This document shows positions 9,788 to 18,751 of a DNA stretch of 64,000 bases, piece by piece. Source of the DNA: Ardenticatenales bacterium (lineage in GTDB: Bacteria; Chloroflexota; Anaerolineae; Promineifilales; Promineifilaceae); assembly GCA_020634575.1 (NCBI GenBank), contig JACKBM010000029.1, positions 11,319 to 75,318 on the forward strand, written 5' to 3'. Position numbers and translations under genes: made by a program. The notes below the pieces were generated by a model. The model worked only from the letters and a program-made list of their open reading frames with translations, was not told the origin of the DNA and made no database searches. Position 1 is the stretch's first letter. Every line of letters begins with the position of its first letter.

Positions 9788-10963
9788 ATGAAACCGATTT
9801 CCCGCCGCGTCCAACCGATCGACAGCGCCAACGCCTTTCAAATCTGGCATCAGGCTCTGGAGCTGGAAAAACAGGGGGTCGAAATGATCCACCTGATTCT
9901 CGGCGAGCCCGATTTTTCCACGCCAGATCATATCGTCACTGCCGCCACCGCTGCGCTCTGGGCCGGCCGAACCAAATATGGCAGCGTAATCGGTTCGCAT
10001 TCTTTCCAGCAGGCAGCGGCTGCTTACTTTACGCGGACCCGCGGCATCAACGCACGCGCGGAGCAGATCTTTCCTGCTCCCGGCGTCAAAGCGCTACTCT
10101 TTTTCAGCATGCTCGCGCTCATTGATGAAGGGGATGAGCTGCTGTTGCCTGATTTGAGTTACCCGGCTTACCGGGAAATCCTGAGCATCGCCGGGGGCCG
10201 CGAAGTTGAGTACCGGCTGGATCCGGCGCGCGGCTTCCAGCCAGATATTGCCTCCATTCGCGCCGCCATCTCGCCGCACACCAAGGCGATCATTCTCAAT
10301 AGTCCCAATAACCCGACTGGCAGCATCATTGATGAAGCCACTACGGCCGCGCTGGCCGAACTGGTGCTGGCCAATGATCTTTGGGTCATTCTGGATGAGA
10401 TCTACTATCAGTTCAGCTTTGACAGCCAACGGCCGCCGTCGCTGTTCAGCTATCCCGGCCTGATGGAACGGACAATCCTGATGGATGGCCTGTCCAAGCC
10501 GTATGCCATGACCGGCTGGCGGGTGGGTTTCGCCCATTTTCCGGCCGGTCTTGTCGACAGCATCAAGCGGCTGCTGATCAGCGGCTTCTCCTGCTTACCG
10601 CCATTCATCGTCGATGCCGCCACTGAGGCGCTGACCGGCCCACAGGACAGTGTGGCCGAACTAACCGCCACCTACCAGGCCCGGCGCGATCTGATGCTGC
10701 CCTTGCTCGAGAGGATTGATGGGCTGCGGCCGCTGCGACCGGCCGGAGCCTTCTACATCTGGGTGGACATGCAGGCACTGCCTGCGCCGGGCCAATTTGT
10801 AGAACAGCTGCTGCACCAGGGGGTGGCGGTGATGCCGGGCAGCTCATTTGGACCAGCCGGCGACGATTACTTTCGCATCGCCCTTACCCAGCCCGCCCCG
10901 CTGCTACAGGCAGCCGCCGCGCGCATCGAACGCGCCGTAGCCGCCCAGTATCGCTCAGCGTAA
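9788..10963 (+). CDS. PLP-dependent aminotransferase, class I/II
   Basis: This is a 391-residue fold-type I aminotransferase. Hallmarks are ILGEPDFSTPDHI near residue 38, SPNNPTGSI, LDEIYYQF, and GLSKPYAMTGWRVGF with the Schiff-base lysine K237 and the following phosphate-binding Arg. C-terminal GAFYIWVDM and DYFRIALTQP complete the family pattern. It moves an amino group between an amino acid (aspartate-, alanine- or aromatic-type) and 2-oxoglutarate; the exact substrate is not determinable here. It starts 62 bp after a lipoprotein gene and is followed by a 203-bp gap before the chemosensory cluster, so it seems to be its own unit. Confidence 0.9.
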   Translation: MKPISRRVQPIDSANAFQIWHQALELEKQGVEMIHLILGEPDFSTPDHIVTAATAALWAGRTKYGSVIGSHSFQQAAAAYFTRTRGINARAEQIFPAPGVKALLFFSMLALIDEGDELLLPDLSYPAYREILSIAGGREVEYRLDPARGFQPDIASIRAAISPHTKAIILNSPNNPTGSIIDEATTAALAELVLANDLWVILDEIYYQFSFDSQRPPSLFSYPGLMERTILMDGLSKPYAMTGWRVGFAHFPAGLVDSIKRLLISGFSCLPPFIVDAATEALTGPQDSVAELTATYQARRDLMLPLLERIDGLRPLRPAGAFYIWVDMQALPAPGQFVEQLLHQGVAVMPGSSFGPAGDDYFRIALTQPAPLLQAAAARIERAVAAQYRSA

Positions 10964-11166
10964 AGGTGTCGTGAATTATTCCGGCAAGGCGATTTCGTAA
11001 GGAGTTGTTTAAGGATACCGCCATAGTGTAAGCTAAGGTAACGTGGAGGCAGCCGATTTGGCGTCTCCCAGTAACGGATTCAACGTATTGGCACGTTTGA
11101 CCAGGCCGCATAAGCTGCCCAGGTGCGCTTTTGCAGTTGTATGGGTAAACGTCCTGTGGAAAGGAC

Positions 11167-12129
11167 ATGTCAGAGGATAAGGGGCAACAGGAGCTGGTAC
11201 AACAGCTACTGCGCGAAGGTATCGCCGCCACCAGGCAAGGCGATCTGGCCGGCGCGCGTCAGGCTTTCACCCAGGTCACCCACACCGATCCCCAACACGA
11301 ATACGGCTGGCTCTGGCGCTCCCTGGTTGAGGAAAGCACCGCGGCGGCTATTGAATGCCTGCAGCGGGTGCTGGCCATTAACCCGGCCAATGAGCGTGCA
11401 CAAAAGGCGCTGGCTCATTTGCAGGCGGACCGGCCGGTTCCCCCAGCGCCACAACCCATTCCTGCGGAGCCCGCGCTCTCGCAGGCCATTACCCTGGATA
11501 GCGAAACCGAAAGCGCCACCGTCACCCACTTCAAAAAACGGATTCAGACGGGGCCGCTGACGCCGCCGGAATCCGTTAACCTGACTGAGCAGTGGCTGCC
11601 AACCAACTTCGCGCCAGAAAGTGACGCGGTCCACGCTGCCCCACCGCTGGTCAATGGCGCCAGTCCAGAGCCTGTAGCCCTCACCCATAACGACGATGTG
11701 GGGCACACAACCCCCTTGATCGCCCCGCCGCAGCGCCCCAGACAGCGCAACACCGTGATAGCCCCCTGCATCATGATCGTCGACGACAGCCAGACTGTCC
11801 GGCTTATGGTGCGGCGGACGCTGGAGCGACTGGGGTATCAGATTTTGGAGGCCCAGGATGGCTTTGAGGCTCTGGCCCATCTGGCCAACCGCAGGCCGGA
11901 CCTCATCCTGCTTGATATCACCATGCCCAGAATGGATGGTTATAAGGTCTGCCGCCTGATCAAGGAAAATGAAAATACCCGCCACATACCAGTTGTTATG
12001 TTGTCAGGCAAAGACGGTTTCTTTGACAAAGTCAAAGGCAAACTGGCGGGTGCCGCCGATTACATTACCAAACCGTTTGAGCAAAGTGAGCTTTTTCTGG
12101 CTATTCAAAGCCATCTCGACATGGGCTGA
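11167..12129 (+). CDS. TPR-linker-receiver protein (PilG/CheY-like response regulator)
   Basis: This 320-residue protein has an N-terminal helical part with TPR-like pairs (residues 10-85: GDLAGARQAFTQV and AAIECLQRVLAINPANERAQKAL), a low-complexity linker, and a C-terminal receiver from about residue 200. The receiver shows IMIVDDS, D250 in LILLDITMPRMDGY, a Ser at the switch position and YITKPF with the conserved Lys. It is the first gene of a five-gene plus-strand chemosensory set and probably the diffusible phospho-acceptor of the CheA protein at 15864. The TPR part may couple it to a motility or pilus protein. AAGGAC precedes the start. No output DNA-binding domain is present, so signalling is by protein contact. 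Confidence 0.88.
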   Translation: MSEDKGQQELVQQLLREGIAATRQGDLAGARQAFTQVTHTDPQHEYGWLWRSLVEESTAAAIECLQRVLAINPANERAQKALAHLQADRPVPPAPQPIPAEPALSQAITLDSETESATVTHFKKRIQTGPLTPPESVNLTEQWLPTNFAPESDAVHAAPPLVNGASPEPVALTHNDDVGHTTPLIAPPQRPRQRNTVIAPCIMIVDDSQTVRLMVRRTLERLGYQILEAQDGFEALAHLANRRPDLILLDITMPRMDGYKVCRLIKENENTRHIPVVMLSGKDGFFDKVKGKLAGAADYITKPFEQSELFLAIQSHLDMG

Positions 12130-12276
12130 AGCCAGCTTCAGCGATAACAGCCAACGCGTTTACGTGCTGATGTGATGGCTGAGGGGAAACGTAAAAAATG
12201 TTTGATCTCGCAACTGCCGATCACCACCGCTGCACTCAGCCAGACTGGACCGCAGCGCCACCTGTGAGAGGTCGGC

Positions 12277-14067
12277 ATGGCTGGTAAGAAGAAGTCTCGG
12301 CGGCGTGCCGGTTCAGCGGCTGACCCGTTGGCCAATCTGGAGACCCTGGACATTTTCGACGAGACGCTGTTCTCAGAACCGTCTATCCCGACGCAGCCAG
12401 CCGCAGCCCCGCCAGAGCCTGCTGAACCTGAAAACAGTGACAAGACCCTGCCGGAGAACAGCCCGGCCCCGGTCGAGCCAGCCACCGAAGTTGAACCAGC
12501 GCCCAAACCATCCAAAACCCAGATGCTCAATGCCATGGGCATCGACTTTGACACCCTGGCCGACGAGACCGACCCGCCGCCGGCCGAACCCGTCGACGAA
12601 GCTGAACCAGAACCTGAGCCGGCGCCCAAACCATCCAAAACCCAGATGCTCAATGCCATGGGCATCGACTTTGACACCCTGGCCGATGAGACCGACCCGC
12701 CGCCGGCCGAACCCGTCGACGAAGCTGAACCAGAACCTGAGCCGGCGCCCAAACCATCCAAAACCCAGATGCTCAATGCCATGGGCATCGACTTTGACAC
12801 CCTGGCCGACGAGACCGACCCGCCGCCGGCCGAACCCGTCGACGAAGCTGAACCAGAACCTGAGCCGGCGCCCAAACCATCCAAAACCCAGATGCTCAAT
12901 GCCATGGGCATTGACTTCGACACCCTGGCCGACGAAACTGACGCGGCCCCGGCCGAACCAGTCGACGAAATTGCACCAGCGCCTGAGACGGCGCCCAAAC
13001 CATCCAATACCCAGATACTCAATGCTATGGGCGTTGATCTGGATGCGCTGGCTGGTGAATCAGGGTTGGAGGAGCCGCTGACACCATTGGAAGTCAACGA
13101 ATGGCTGGGCTTTGCCGATATCGATGACGACCTCGCCGCCGCCGACTGGATGAATCTGGCCGAGGATAACGAAGCCGGCGAGCCGGCACCAGGGGCAGAG
13201 GCATTTGACCGGCCGGATATCACCGCCGCGGAGGCCGAGTTTGCCAGTTCCCTCTGGGAAGAGATAGAGGAATCGCTCACACCGCTGTGGTTACCCCCTG
13301 ACCATCCGGAAGTAACCGAGGCCGAGGCCCAGTTTGCTCAGTCACTCTGGGAAGAGATGGAAGAGCCGGCTGCCGAAGCGGCAGCCTTTGAATCATCCCC
13401 ATGGGCTGAGGCCGAAGCGCTGCTACTGGAGCCGAGCAACACCGGCGATCTGGCCGTGCCGCCCAGTGACGAGCCGCTGCTGGCTTCACTGAAGCTGGAC
13501 CTGGACGAACTTGTAGCAGAAACACTGGCCTTTGATACGGATGCGCCGCCGCCAACGCCTGAAGTAATGCCGCCGGCTACCCCGGCAAACGCGCCAGTGC
13601 CCCCCGCAATCCCAGCCGAAGCGGCGCCAACTCATCTGCGTTTCCAGCAGGAAGGGGTGCATTACGCCATCCCGTTGGGCCAGCTGATTGAGATCAGCCA
13701 GCCGCTGCCCATCACCTGGGTGCCCAACCTGCCGGCGTGGCTTCTGGGCATCTGCCAGCTGCGGGGCGATATTCATTCGGTGCTGGATTTGCAGCTTTTT
13801 GTCACCGGGCAGCATTTGCAGATCCGGCCGGATAGCCGTTTCCTTTTTGTGCGGGACGAGCGGGCTGAACTAACGACAGCTTTGATTGTCGACGCACCGC
13901 TGGAATTAACAACCCTACCAACCCGGCCAGCTAAATCAACTCAGCCAAAAGGACGACGCCAACCAGACCATATCGCCGGCTTCCTGGAGCAGGAGAATGA
14001 GCATATCATCCTGCTAAACCTGGATGCCTTGCTGGAAAAAACGGTCTGTCGCCAGAGTGAACCGTAG
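12277..14067 (+). CDS. CheW-domain scaffold protein with five 41-residue tandem repeats
   Basis: This 596-residue acidic protein ends in a CheW domain (from about residue 448: HYAIPLGQLIEISQ, LGICQLRGDIHSVLDL, and the final EHIILLNLDALL), the adaptor fold that links receptors to CheA. Ahead of it are five repeats with core SKTQMLNAMGIDFDTLADE separated by Pro/Glu-rich spacers. A second short motif SLWEEIEE / SLWEEMEE / SPWAEAEA follows near residues 325-385. Copies 1-4 are nearly identical even at DNA level, showing recent duplication. The N-terminus is basic (KKKSRRR). It sits between the TPR-receiver and the PilJ-like receptor, in the place of PilI/CheW. The repeats resemble short linear docking motifs that could bind several copies of a partner, which is inference. 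Confidence 0.88.
   Translation: MAGKKKSRRRAGSAADPLANLETLDIFDETLFSEPSIPTQPAAAPPEPAEPENSDKTLPENSPAPVEPATEVEPAPKPSKTQMLNAMGIDFDTLADETDPPPAEPVDEAEPEPEPAPKPSKTQMLNAMGIDFDTLADETDPPPAEPVDEAEPEPEPAPKPSKTQMLNAMGIDFDTLADETDPPPAEPVDEAEPEPEPAPKPSKTQMLNAMGIDFDTLADETDAAPAEPVDEIAPAPETAPKPSNTQILNAMGVDLDALAGESGLEEPLTPLEVNEWLGFADIDDDLAAADWMNLAEDNEAGEPAPGAEAFDRPDITAAEAEFASSLWEEIEESLTPLWLPPDHPEVTEAEAQFAQSLWEEMEEPAAEAAAFESSPWAEAEALLLEPSNTGDLAVPPSDEPLLASLKLDLDELVAETLAFDTDAPPPTPEVMPPATPANAPVPPAIPAEAAPTHLRFQQEGVHYAIPLGQLIEISQPLPITWVPNLPAWLLGICQLRGDIHSVLDLQLFVTGQHLQIRPDSRFLFVRDERAELTTALIVDAPLELTTLPTRPAKSTQPKGRRQPDHIAGFLEQENEHIILLNLDALLEKTVCRQSEP
12499..13060 (+). repeat. 123-bp tandem repeat inside the CheW gene
   Basis: Five copies begin with GCGCCCAAACCATCC at 12499, 12622, 12745, 12868 and 12991, an exact 123-bp period (41 codons). 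The first four differ at only a few bases; the fifth is diverged (NTQILNAMGVDLDALAGE) and partial. The near-perfect DNA identity makes copy number likely to vary between strains and makes assembly collapse possible. Confidence 0.95.
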
Positions 14068-14073
14068 CCAACT

Positions 14074-15849
14074 ATGTCCCAGACCCACGCCTCACCTGTT
14101 AAGCCGGCCCAGCGCCTCGCGGTCAGATTCAGTCTGACCATAGCGCTTTTCGCCGTCGCCTTGCTCTTACTGCTCGGCAGCGTGGCGCTGCTGATCCAGC
14201 GCCAGCAGCGTCATTACCGGGCGTTGGCGCTGGGGTTACAGACTGCTTTGCTCACCGAGCAACTGGGCCAGGCCGGTTTGCGCCAGGACGCCATACCCGA
14301 CGAAATGGAAAACTGGTTGGCCGTGATCGGCGAGAATCTGGCCAGGCTAAGAGCCGGCGACCCCGAGGAAGATTTGCCCATCCCGCAGGCAACAACCGCC
14401 GCCGCGCTGGCAACTGCCCAGCAGGATCAGGCCCGAGCGGCCACAGCCATGACCGCCCTGCTTGCCGAGCCAGACAACGCGGTGGTCCGCAGCGAGTTTG
14501 TCAACAGCCTCGATGGGTTGGCCAACAGTCTGGCTGCGGTCACGCTGCAACAGCAGCGCGAACTGGACAGGGCCGCCGACCCTTTGCTAATTTCCCTCCC
14601 GCTGGGCCTGTTGCTGGCCCTGATCGGGCTGGTCATGCTTCTATTCCAGGGTCGGCGACTCTTCCGCCAGCAAGAGAGGCTGGCAGCGACCCTGAGACGG
14701 GCCACAGCAGGCGACTATGCCGCCCGTGCCGAGATTTTGCATCGGGACGAAACCGGCCGGATCGCCGGCCAGCTCAACACGCTGTTGGCACAGCTACAGC
14801 TGGCCCAGGTAGCGGACGAACAGCAAGAAATCTGGCAGGCGGCGCTCAACAACCTTCTGGCCGATATCGACCAGATGTCGACAGGCGACCTGAGCAAGGA
14901 AGCGGATGAAACCGTCGCCCTGACCGGCGCGGTCGCCGGGGCGGTGAATGGCCTTCTCGGCCAGTTCCGCAGCCTGATAGGGCATGTACAGACAGCCACA
15001 ACCGCTATCCGCCTGGCAGCCAGCGACGCCCAAAGTGCGGCTGGCGAGCTGAGCAATACGCAAAGCAGCCAGGAACGCGAGCTGATGTACGTGCGGCGTG
15101 AGCTGGGCAGCCTCAAGTCTGTCCTGGAAAGTGCCGCCGCCCGCGCCGGTCAGGCCGACCAGCTCGGCGCCGATATCCGCTCACTAACCCAGCAGAACCG
15201 GGCGGCGATTGACGATACGGTGGCCCAGATGGAGCAGCTCCGCCGGCGGGTTCGCGCTGAAAGCTGGCAAAGCGATCAGCTGGCCGCCGCCGGCCTGGAA
15301 ATGGGCCAGGTCGGTGAGTTAGCGAGCGATTTTGCCGAGCGGGCCAACATCCTCGCCCTCAACAGCTCCGTCCAGGCCGCCATGGCCGGCCCTGAGGGCA
15401 AGCGACTGGCGACATTTGCTCAGGAGCTGGAACAACTGGCGGGACAAGCAGCTGAGCTGGCACGTCAGGCAGTCGCCGCCGCGAGTAGCACCCAAGCCAC
15501 AGCTGCGGAGGCGCGGACGGCGCTGACTACGGTCAGCGGCAACGCCGCCGCAGAACGCGACGCGGCTGGTCAGGCCCGGCAAGCCCTGACCAGCATCGGG
15601 GCCCTGGCCAATGAATTTGTCGATGTGGCCGAGAATCTACGGGCCGATCTGGAACAGCAGCTAGAGTTGGCTGGCAACCTGCTGGGCATTTGCGGCGAAA
15701 TTGCTGAGCGCCTGCCGGCCGAAACGGCCGCGACCCAGGCTGCGGTCCAATCAATTAACCAGGCCGCCCTGCATGCTGAGGAAATGCGCGCCTCACTGGC
15801 CCAGTACAAATTACCGGCCGGTACCCGCAACGGGCGCCATAAGGTATAG
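14074..15849 (+). CDS. PilJ-like methyl-accepting chemotaxis transducer
   Basis: This 591-residue receptor has TM1 at about residues 20-41, a helical extracytoplasmic domain of about 130 residues and TM2 at about 170-191. A HAMP-like segment follows (GDYAARAEILHRDETGRIAGQLN), then a long Ala/Gln-rich coiled coil. The tip region NILALNSSVQAAMAG (from about residue 424) corresponds to the NLLALNAAIEAARAG hairpin of MCPs and is closest to the PilJ form. Usual methylation-site Glu pairs are not obvious, and no CheR or CheB gene is in the cluster, so adaptation by methylation is doubtful. It starts 6 bp after the CheW gene. It likely senses a surface- or pilus-related signal and controls the CheA at 15864. 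Confidence 0.85.
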   Translation: MSQTHASPVKPAQRLAVRFSLTIALFAVALLLLLGSVALLIQRQQRHYRALALGLQTALLTEQLGQAGLRQDAIPDEMENWLAVIGENLARLRAGDPEEDLPIPQATTAAALATAQQDQARAATAMTALLAEPDNAVVRSEFVNSLDGLANSLAAVTLQQQRELDRAADPLLISLPLGLLLALIGLVMLLFQGRRLFRQQERLAATLRRATAGDYAARAEILHRDETGRIAGQLNTLLAQLQLAQVADEQQEIWQAALNNLLADIDQMSTGDLSKEADETVALTGAVAGAVNGLLGQFRSLIGHVQTATTAIRLAASDAQSAAGELSNTQSSQERELMYVRRELGSLKSVLESAAARAGQADQLGADIRSLTQQNRAAIDDTVAQMEQLRRRVRAESWQSDQLAAAGLEMGQVGELASDFAERANILALNSSVQAAMAGPEGKRLATFAQELEQLAGQAAELARQAVAAASSTQATAAEARTALTTVSGNAAAERDAAGQARQALTSIGALANEFVDVAENLRADLEQQLELAGNLLGICGEIAERLPAETAATQAAVQSINQAALHAEEMRASLAQYKLPAGTRNGRHKV

Positions 15850-15863
15850 TCCAGGTCACGATC

Positions 15864-18716
15864 ATGGACATTGAGCTGTTAAGCGATTTTGAAGCGGAAA
15901 TCCGCAACTATTTACCGCAGATTCGGCGAGGCATTGACACCTATTTTGCCGGGCAGCCAGCCTCGCCTGAATTTGATCAAGCCTTGCGGCTGGCCCACAC
16001 CATCAAAGGCTCTGCGGCGATGATGGGGCTGGTGGGCCTGAGCCAGATGGCACGCCGCCTCCACGTCGCCCTGCAGGCGCTGCGGGTCCAGGGCCGGCCG
16101 GAACAGCTCATTTTCCAGAAGATCCTGCGCCAGCATCTCTCAATTTTGGAAACATATCTTGGCATCTTGATGGAAAAGGCCCGCCTGGGTGCATCCCTGG
16201 ATACGATTGACGACCAGGCCTTTCTGGCCGAAATTGAGATGTTGTACCGGCCGGATGAAGAGCGCCTGAGTGACGCCGAGCAGCGTGCGCTGAAAGTGAC
16301 CGGCAGCCTCGCCACAGGGCCGCTACCCGAACTCCTGGAACTTTTTCGCGATGAAGCGCGCGAACATTTGGGCAAAATTGGCCGCCAGATCCATCGCCTG
16401 GCCGATCAGCACCAACATGGCGTCGCCATCCGTGAGATCCAGCATAGCGTCCATACCTTAAAAGGGGGCTGCGGGGCGCTGGGGCTGCGCGGTATCACCC
16501 GGCTGACACACAGTATGGAGGATCTCTTCGACCAGATCAGTGACCGGGCCGAGCCAGTCAAACCTGGCACACGCGAGCTCCTGCAAGACACAGTCGACGT
16601 CCTCAATGTGCTCATTGATGGGGACCTGGATGGGCTGGATGATGACACCGCCCTGATGATGTGCAGCTCGCTCGTGGACCAATATGAGCAGTTGGTCGCC
16701 CTGAACACCAGCCGGCATACGGCCAGGCTGCCGGCAAAACGAGAGAGTGAAACTTTAGCGCCTATCGCCACGGACCAACTGCCCCTGCGCCCGCCGGTAG
16801 ACAATGATGCCTACATTCCCACCTCGCTCAACCGGAAAATTCCGGCAGGAACCGCAGATGTCCCATCAACTGACGCCCTGGAAGCCGGCGAACCAGGTCT
16901 GACTGGTGAGGCTGGTCCCGCCGTGGCTCGTATTCCGGTTGAGGATCTGGACGCGCTGATCAAGCTGACCAATGAGTTGATGGTCAATGGCTCACGGTTG
17001 GGCGGACGGCTGGAGACGCTTTCGCGCCTCATCGATGAATTCCAGGCCAGCCTGGAACGTCTGAAACGCCAGGCACCCTTCCGCAGCTTGCCGGCAACAA
17101 AGCCCCTCGCGCCCACCGCGGCGGAAAATGAAACAGCGCCGGCGCCAACAGACCAGGGCAGCTCGGGCACCTTTAACTTCCAGGAAACGACGCGCGATCT
17201 CCAAACGATTAGCCACGAGTTGGGCACTTTGCTGCCACAACTTCAGGCCGCCCTCGGGCAGCAGGAGCGGACCACAGGCAATCTCCATGAGCGCCTCCTC
17301 AATATCAGACTGGTTCCCTTTGGCAGCCTCAAAAATCGCTTGCTCCGGGTGGTGCGTACCGCCAGCCGCAAACAGAACAAAATGGTGCAGTGCGAACTGG
17401 CGGGTGACGAGGTCATGCTGGATAAGACGATCCTGGACCAGCTGTTTGAGCCGCTGTTGCATTTATTGCGCAACGCGGTGGACCACGGCATCGAGACTGT
17501 CGCCGAGCGCGAGGCTGCCGGCAAGCCGGCCATCGCCCAGATCCAGATAACGGTGAAACAGGAAGGCAACCAGCTAATCATCACCATCGCTGACGACGGG
17601 CGCGGCATCGACACAGAGCTGGTCCGGCGGCGAGCTGTGCAGAAGGAATTCCATGCCGCAGCGGAGGCCGCAGCGCTGGGGGAACGAGAGCTCTACCGGC
17701 TACTATTCCAGCCTGGTTTTAGTACACGCGATCAGATTACGGAAATGTCTGGCCGGGGCATGGGGCTGGACATCGTGAAGGCCCATATTGATCGGCTGCA
17801 GGGGCATGTGCAGGTCAGTTCGGCGGTCGGCCGGGGTTCGCAATTCCTGATCCGAATTCCCCTGACCCTGGCGGTGAGCCAGGCCATGCTGGTCATGGTT
17901 GGCGAGGAGCGTTTTGCCATCCCCCTGGCGGATATCGTCCGGGTTGTGCCGCTGGAGCCAGGGCAATTGGGCCAAAACGGCCACCGCCGCGAAGCCGTGC
18001 AAATCGATGGCCACGATTATCCGTTGATCTACCTCGCGCAGGCCCTGCAGCTACCGCCTGCGGCGCGGCCGGCGCAGCCGCCAACTGCTGCTCTGCTCAT
18101 TCGTGTCAACGGCGTTGATCATTTACTGGTGGTTGACCGGTTATTGCGCACCCAGGAAGTCGTGGTCAAATCTTTGGGCAACCATCTGCGGCGAGTGCGC
18201 GGCGTCCTGGGGGCCACCATGTTGGGTGAAGGTGAGCTGGTGCTCATCCTGAACAGTGCCGAACTGGTCTCCCCGAGTGAAGCGCAACCTTTTGTTGCGC
18301 CGGCCGCGCCGTTGGGCCTGGTTCGCCAGCAGTTGCAGGTGCTCATCGTGGATGATTCCGTAAGCGTGCGGCGCATGAATGAGCAGATGGCGCTCAACGC
18401 GGGCTGGGAACCGGTCATCGCTCGCCACGGGCAGGCAGCGCTCGAGCTGGTGGAAAGCGGCCAGTGCCAGCCCGATATTGCCTTGCTGGATATTGAGATG
18501 CCGCAGATGGATGGTTATGAGCTAACCCAGGCGCTGCGCAAACTACCTGCCTATGCGAAGCTGCCCATCGTTATCATCAGCGCCCGCTCCGGGCCGCAAC
18601 ACCGGGAACAGGCGCTGGCCAGTGGCGCCACTGCCTTTTTGCTGAAACCTTATCGCGAAGATGAATTGCGGACACTGGTCGAAGAGTTGATTAGCGTCCC
18701 CAAGATTGGCTCCTAG
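15864..18716 (+). CDS. CheA/ChpA-type hybrid chemotaxis histidine kinase
   Basis: This 950-residue protein has, in order, two Hpt domains with phospho-histidines H45 (AHTIKGSA) and H197 (HTLKGGCG), and a linker and dimerisation helix around DALIKLTNELMVNGSRL. The ATPase core follows with LLHLLRNAVDHGIE, DDGRGID and MSGRGMGLDIV, then a CheW-like domain (RFAIPLADIVRVVPLE). A C-terminal receiver has LIVDDSVSVRR, acceptor D876 in LLDIEMPQMDGY and LLKPY. This layout is that of ChpA/PilL-type CheA hybrids that control type IV pili or gliding rather than flagella. It starts 14 bp after the receptor gene. The built-in receiver may serve as phosphate sink, with the TPR-receiver at 11167 as output. Confidence 0.93.
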   Translation: MDIELLSDFEAEIRNYLPQIRRGIDTYFAGQPASPEFDQALRLAHTIKGSAAMMGLVGLSQMARRLHVALQALRVQGRPEQLIFQKILRQHLSILETYLGILMEKARLGASLDTIDDQAFLAEIEMLYRPDEERLSDAEQRALKVTGSLATGPLPELLELFRDEAREHLGKIGRQIHRLADQHQHGVAIREIQHSVHTLKGGCGALGLRGITRLTHSMEDLFDQISDRAEPVKPGTRELLQDTVDVLNVLIDGDLDGLDDDTALMMCSSLVDQYEQLVALNTSRHTARLPAKRESETLAPIATDQLPLRPPVDNDAYIPTSLNRKIPAGTADVPSTDALEAGEPGLTGEAGPAVARIPVEDLDALIKLTNELMVNGSRLGGRLETLSRLIDEFQASLERLKRQAPFRSLPATKPLAPTAAENETAPAPTDQGSSGTFNFQETTRDLQTISHELGTLLPQLQAALGQQERTTGNLHERLLNIRLVPFGSLKNRLLRVVRTASRKQNKMVQCELAGDEVMLDKTILDQLFEPLLHLLRNAVDHGIETVAEREAAGKPAIAQIQITVKQEGNQLIITIADDGRGIDTELVRRRAVQKEFHAAAEAAALGERELYRLLFQPGFSTRDQITEMSGRGMGLDIVKAHIDRLQGHVQVSSAVGRGSQFLIRIPLTLAVSQAMLVMVGEERFAIPLADIVRVVPLEPGQLGQNGHRREAVQIDGHDYPLIYLAQALQLPPAARPAQPPTAALLIRVNGVDHLLVVDRLLRTQEVVVKSLGNHLRRVRGVLGATMLGEGELVLILNSAELVSPSEAQPFVAPAAPLGLVRQQLQVLIVDDSVSVRRMNEQMALNAGWEPVIARHGQAALELVESGQCQPDIALLDIEMPQMDGYELTQALRKLPAYAKLPIVIISARSGPQHREQALASGATAFLLKPYREDELRTLVEELISVPKIGS

Positions 18717-18751
18717 CCATCGCTGGATCAGGCGATAGCCTGAGTAACCTT

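Noticed and set aside
12138..13280. A 380-codon minus-strand reading and a 258-codon plus-strand shifted reading across the CheW repeat region
   Set aside because: Both are by-products of the 123-bp in-phase repeat, which keeps all frames open; their products are low-complexity and lack ribosome sites, while the CheW frame has a domain at its end.
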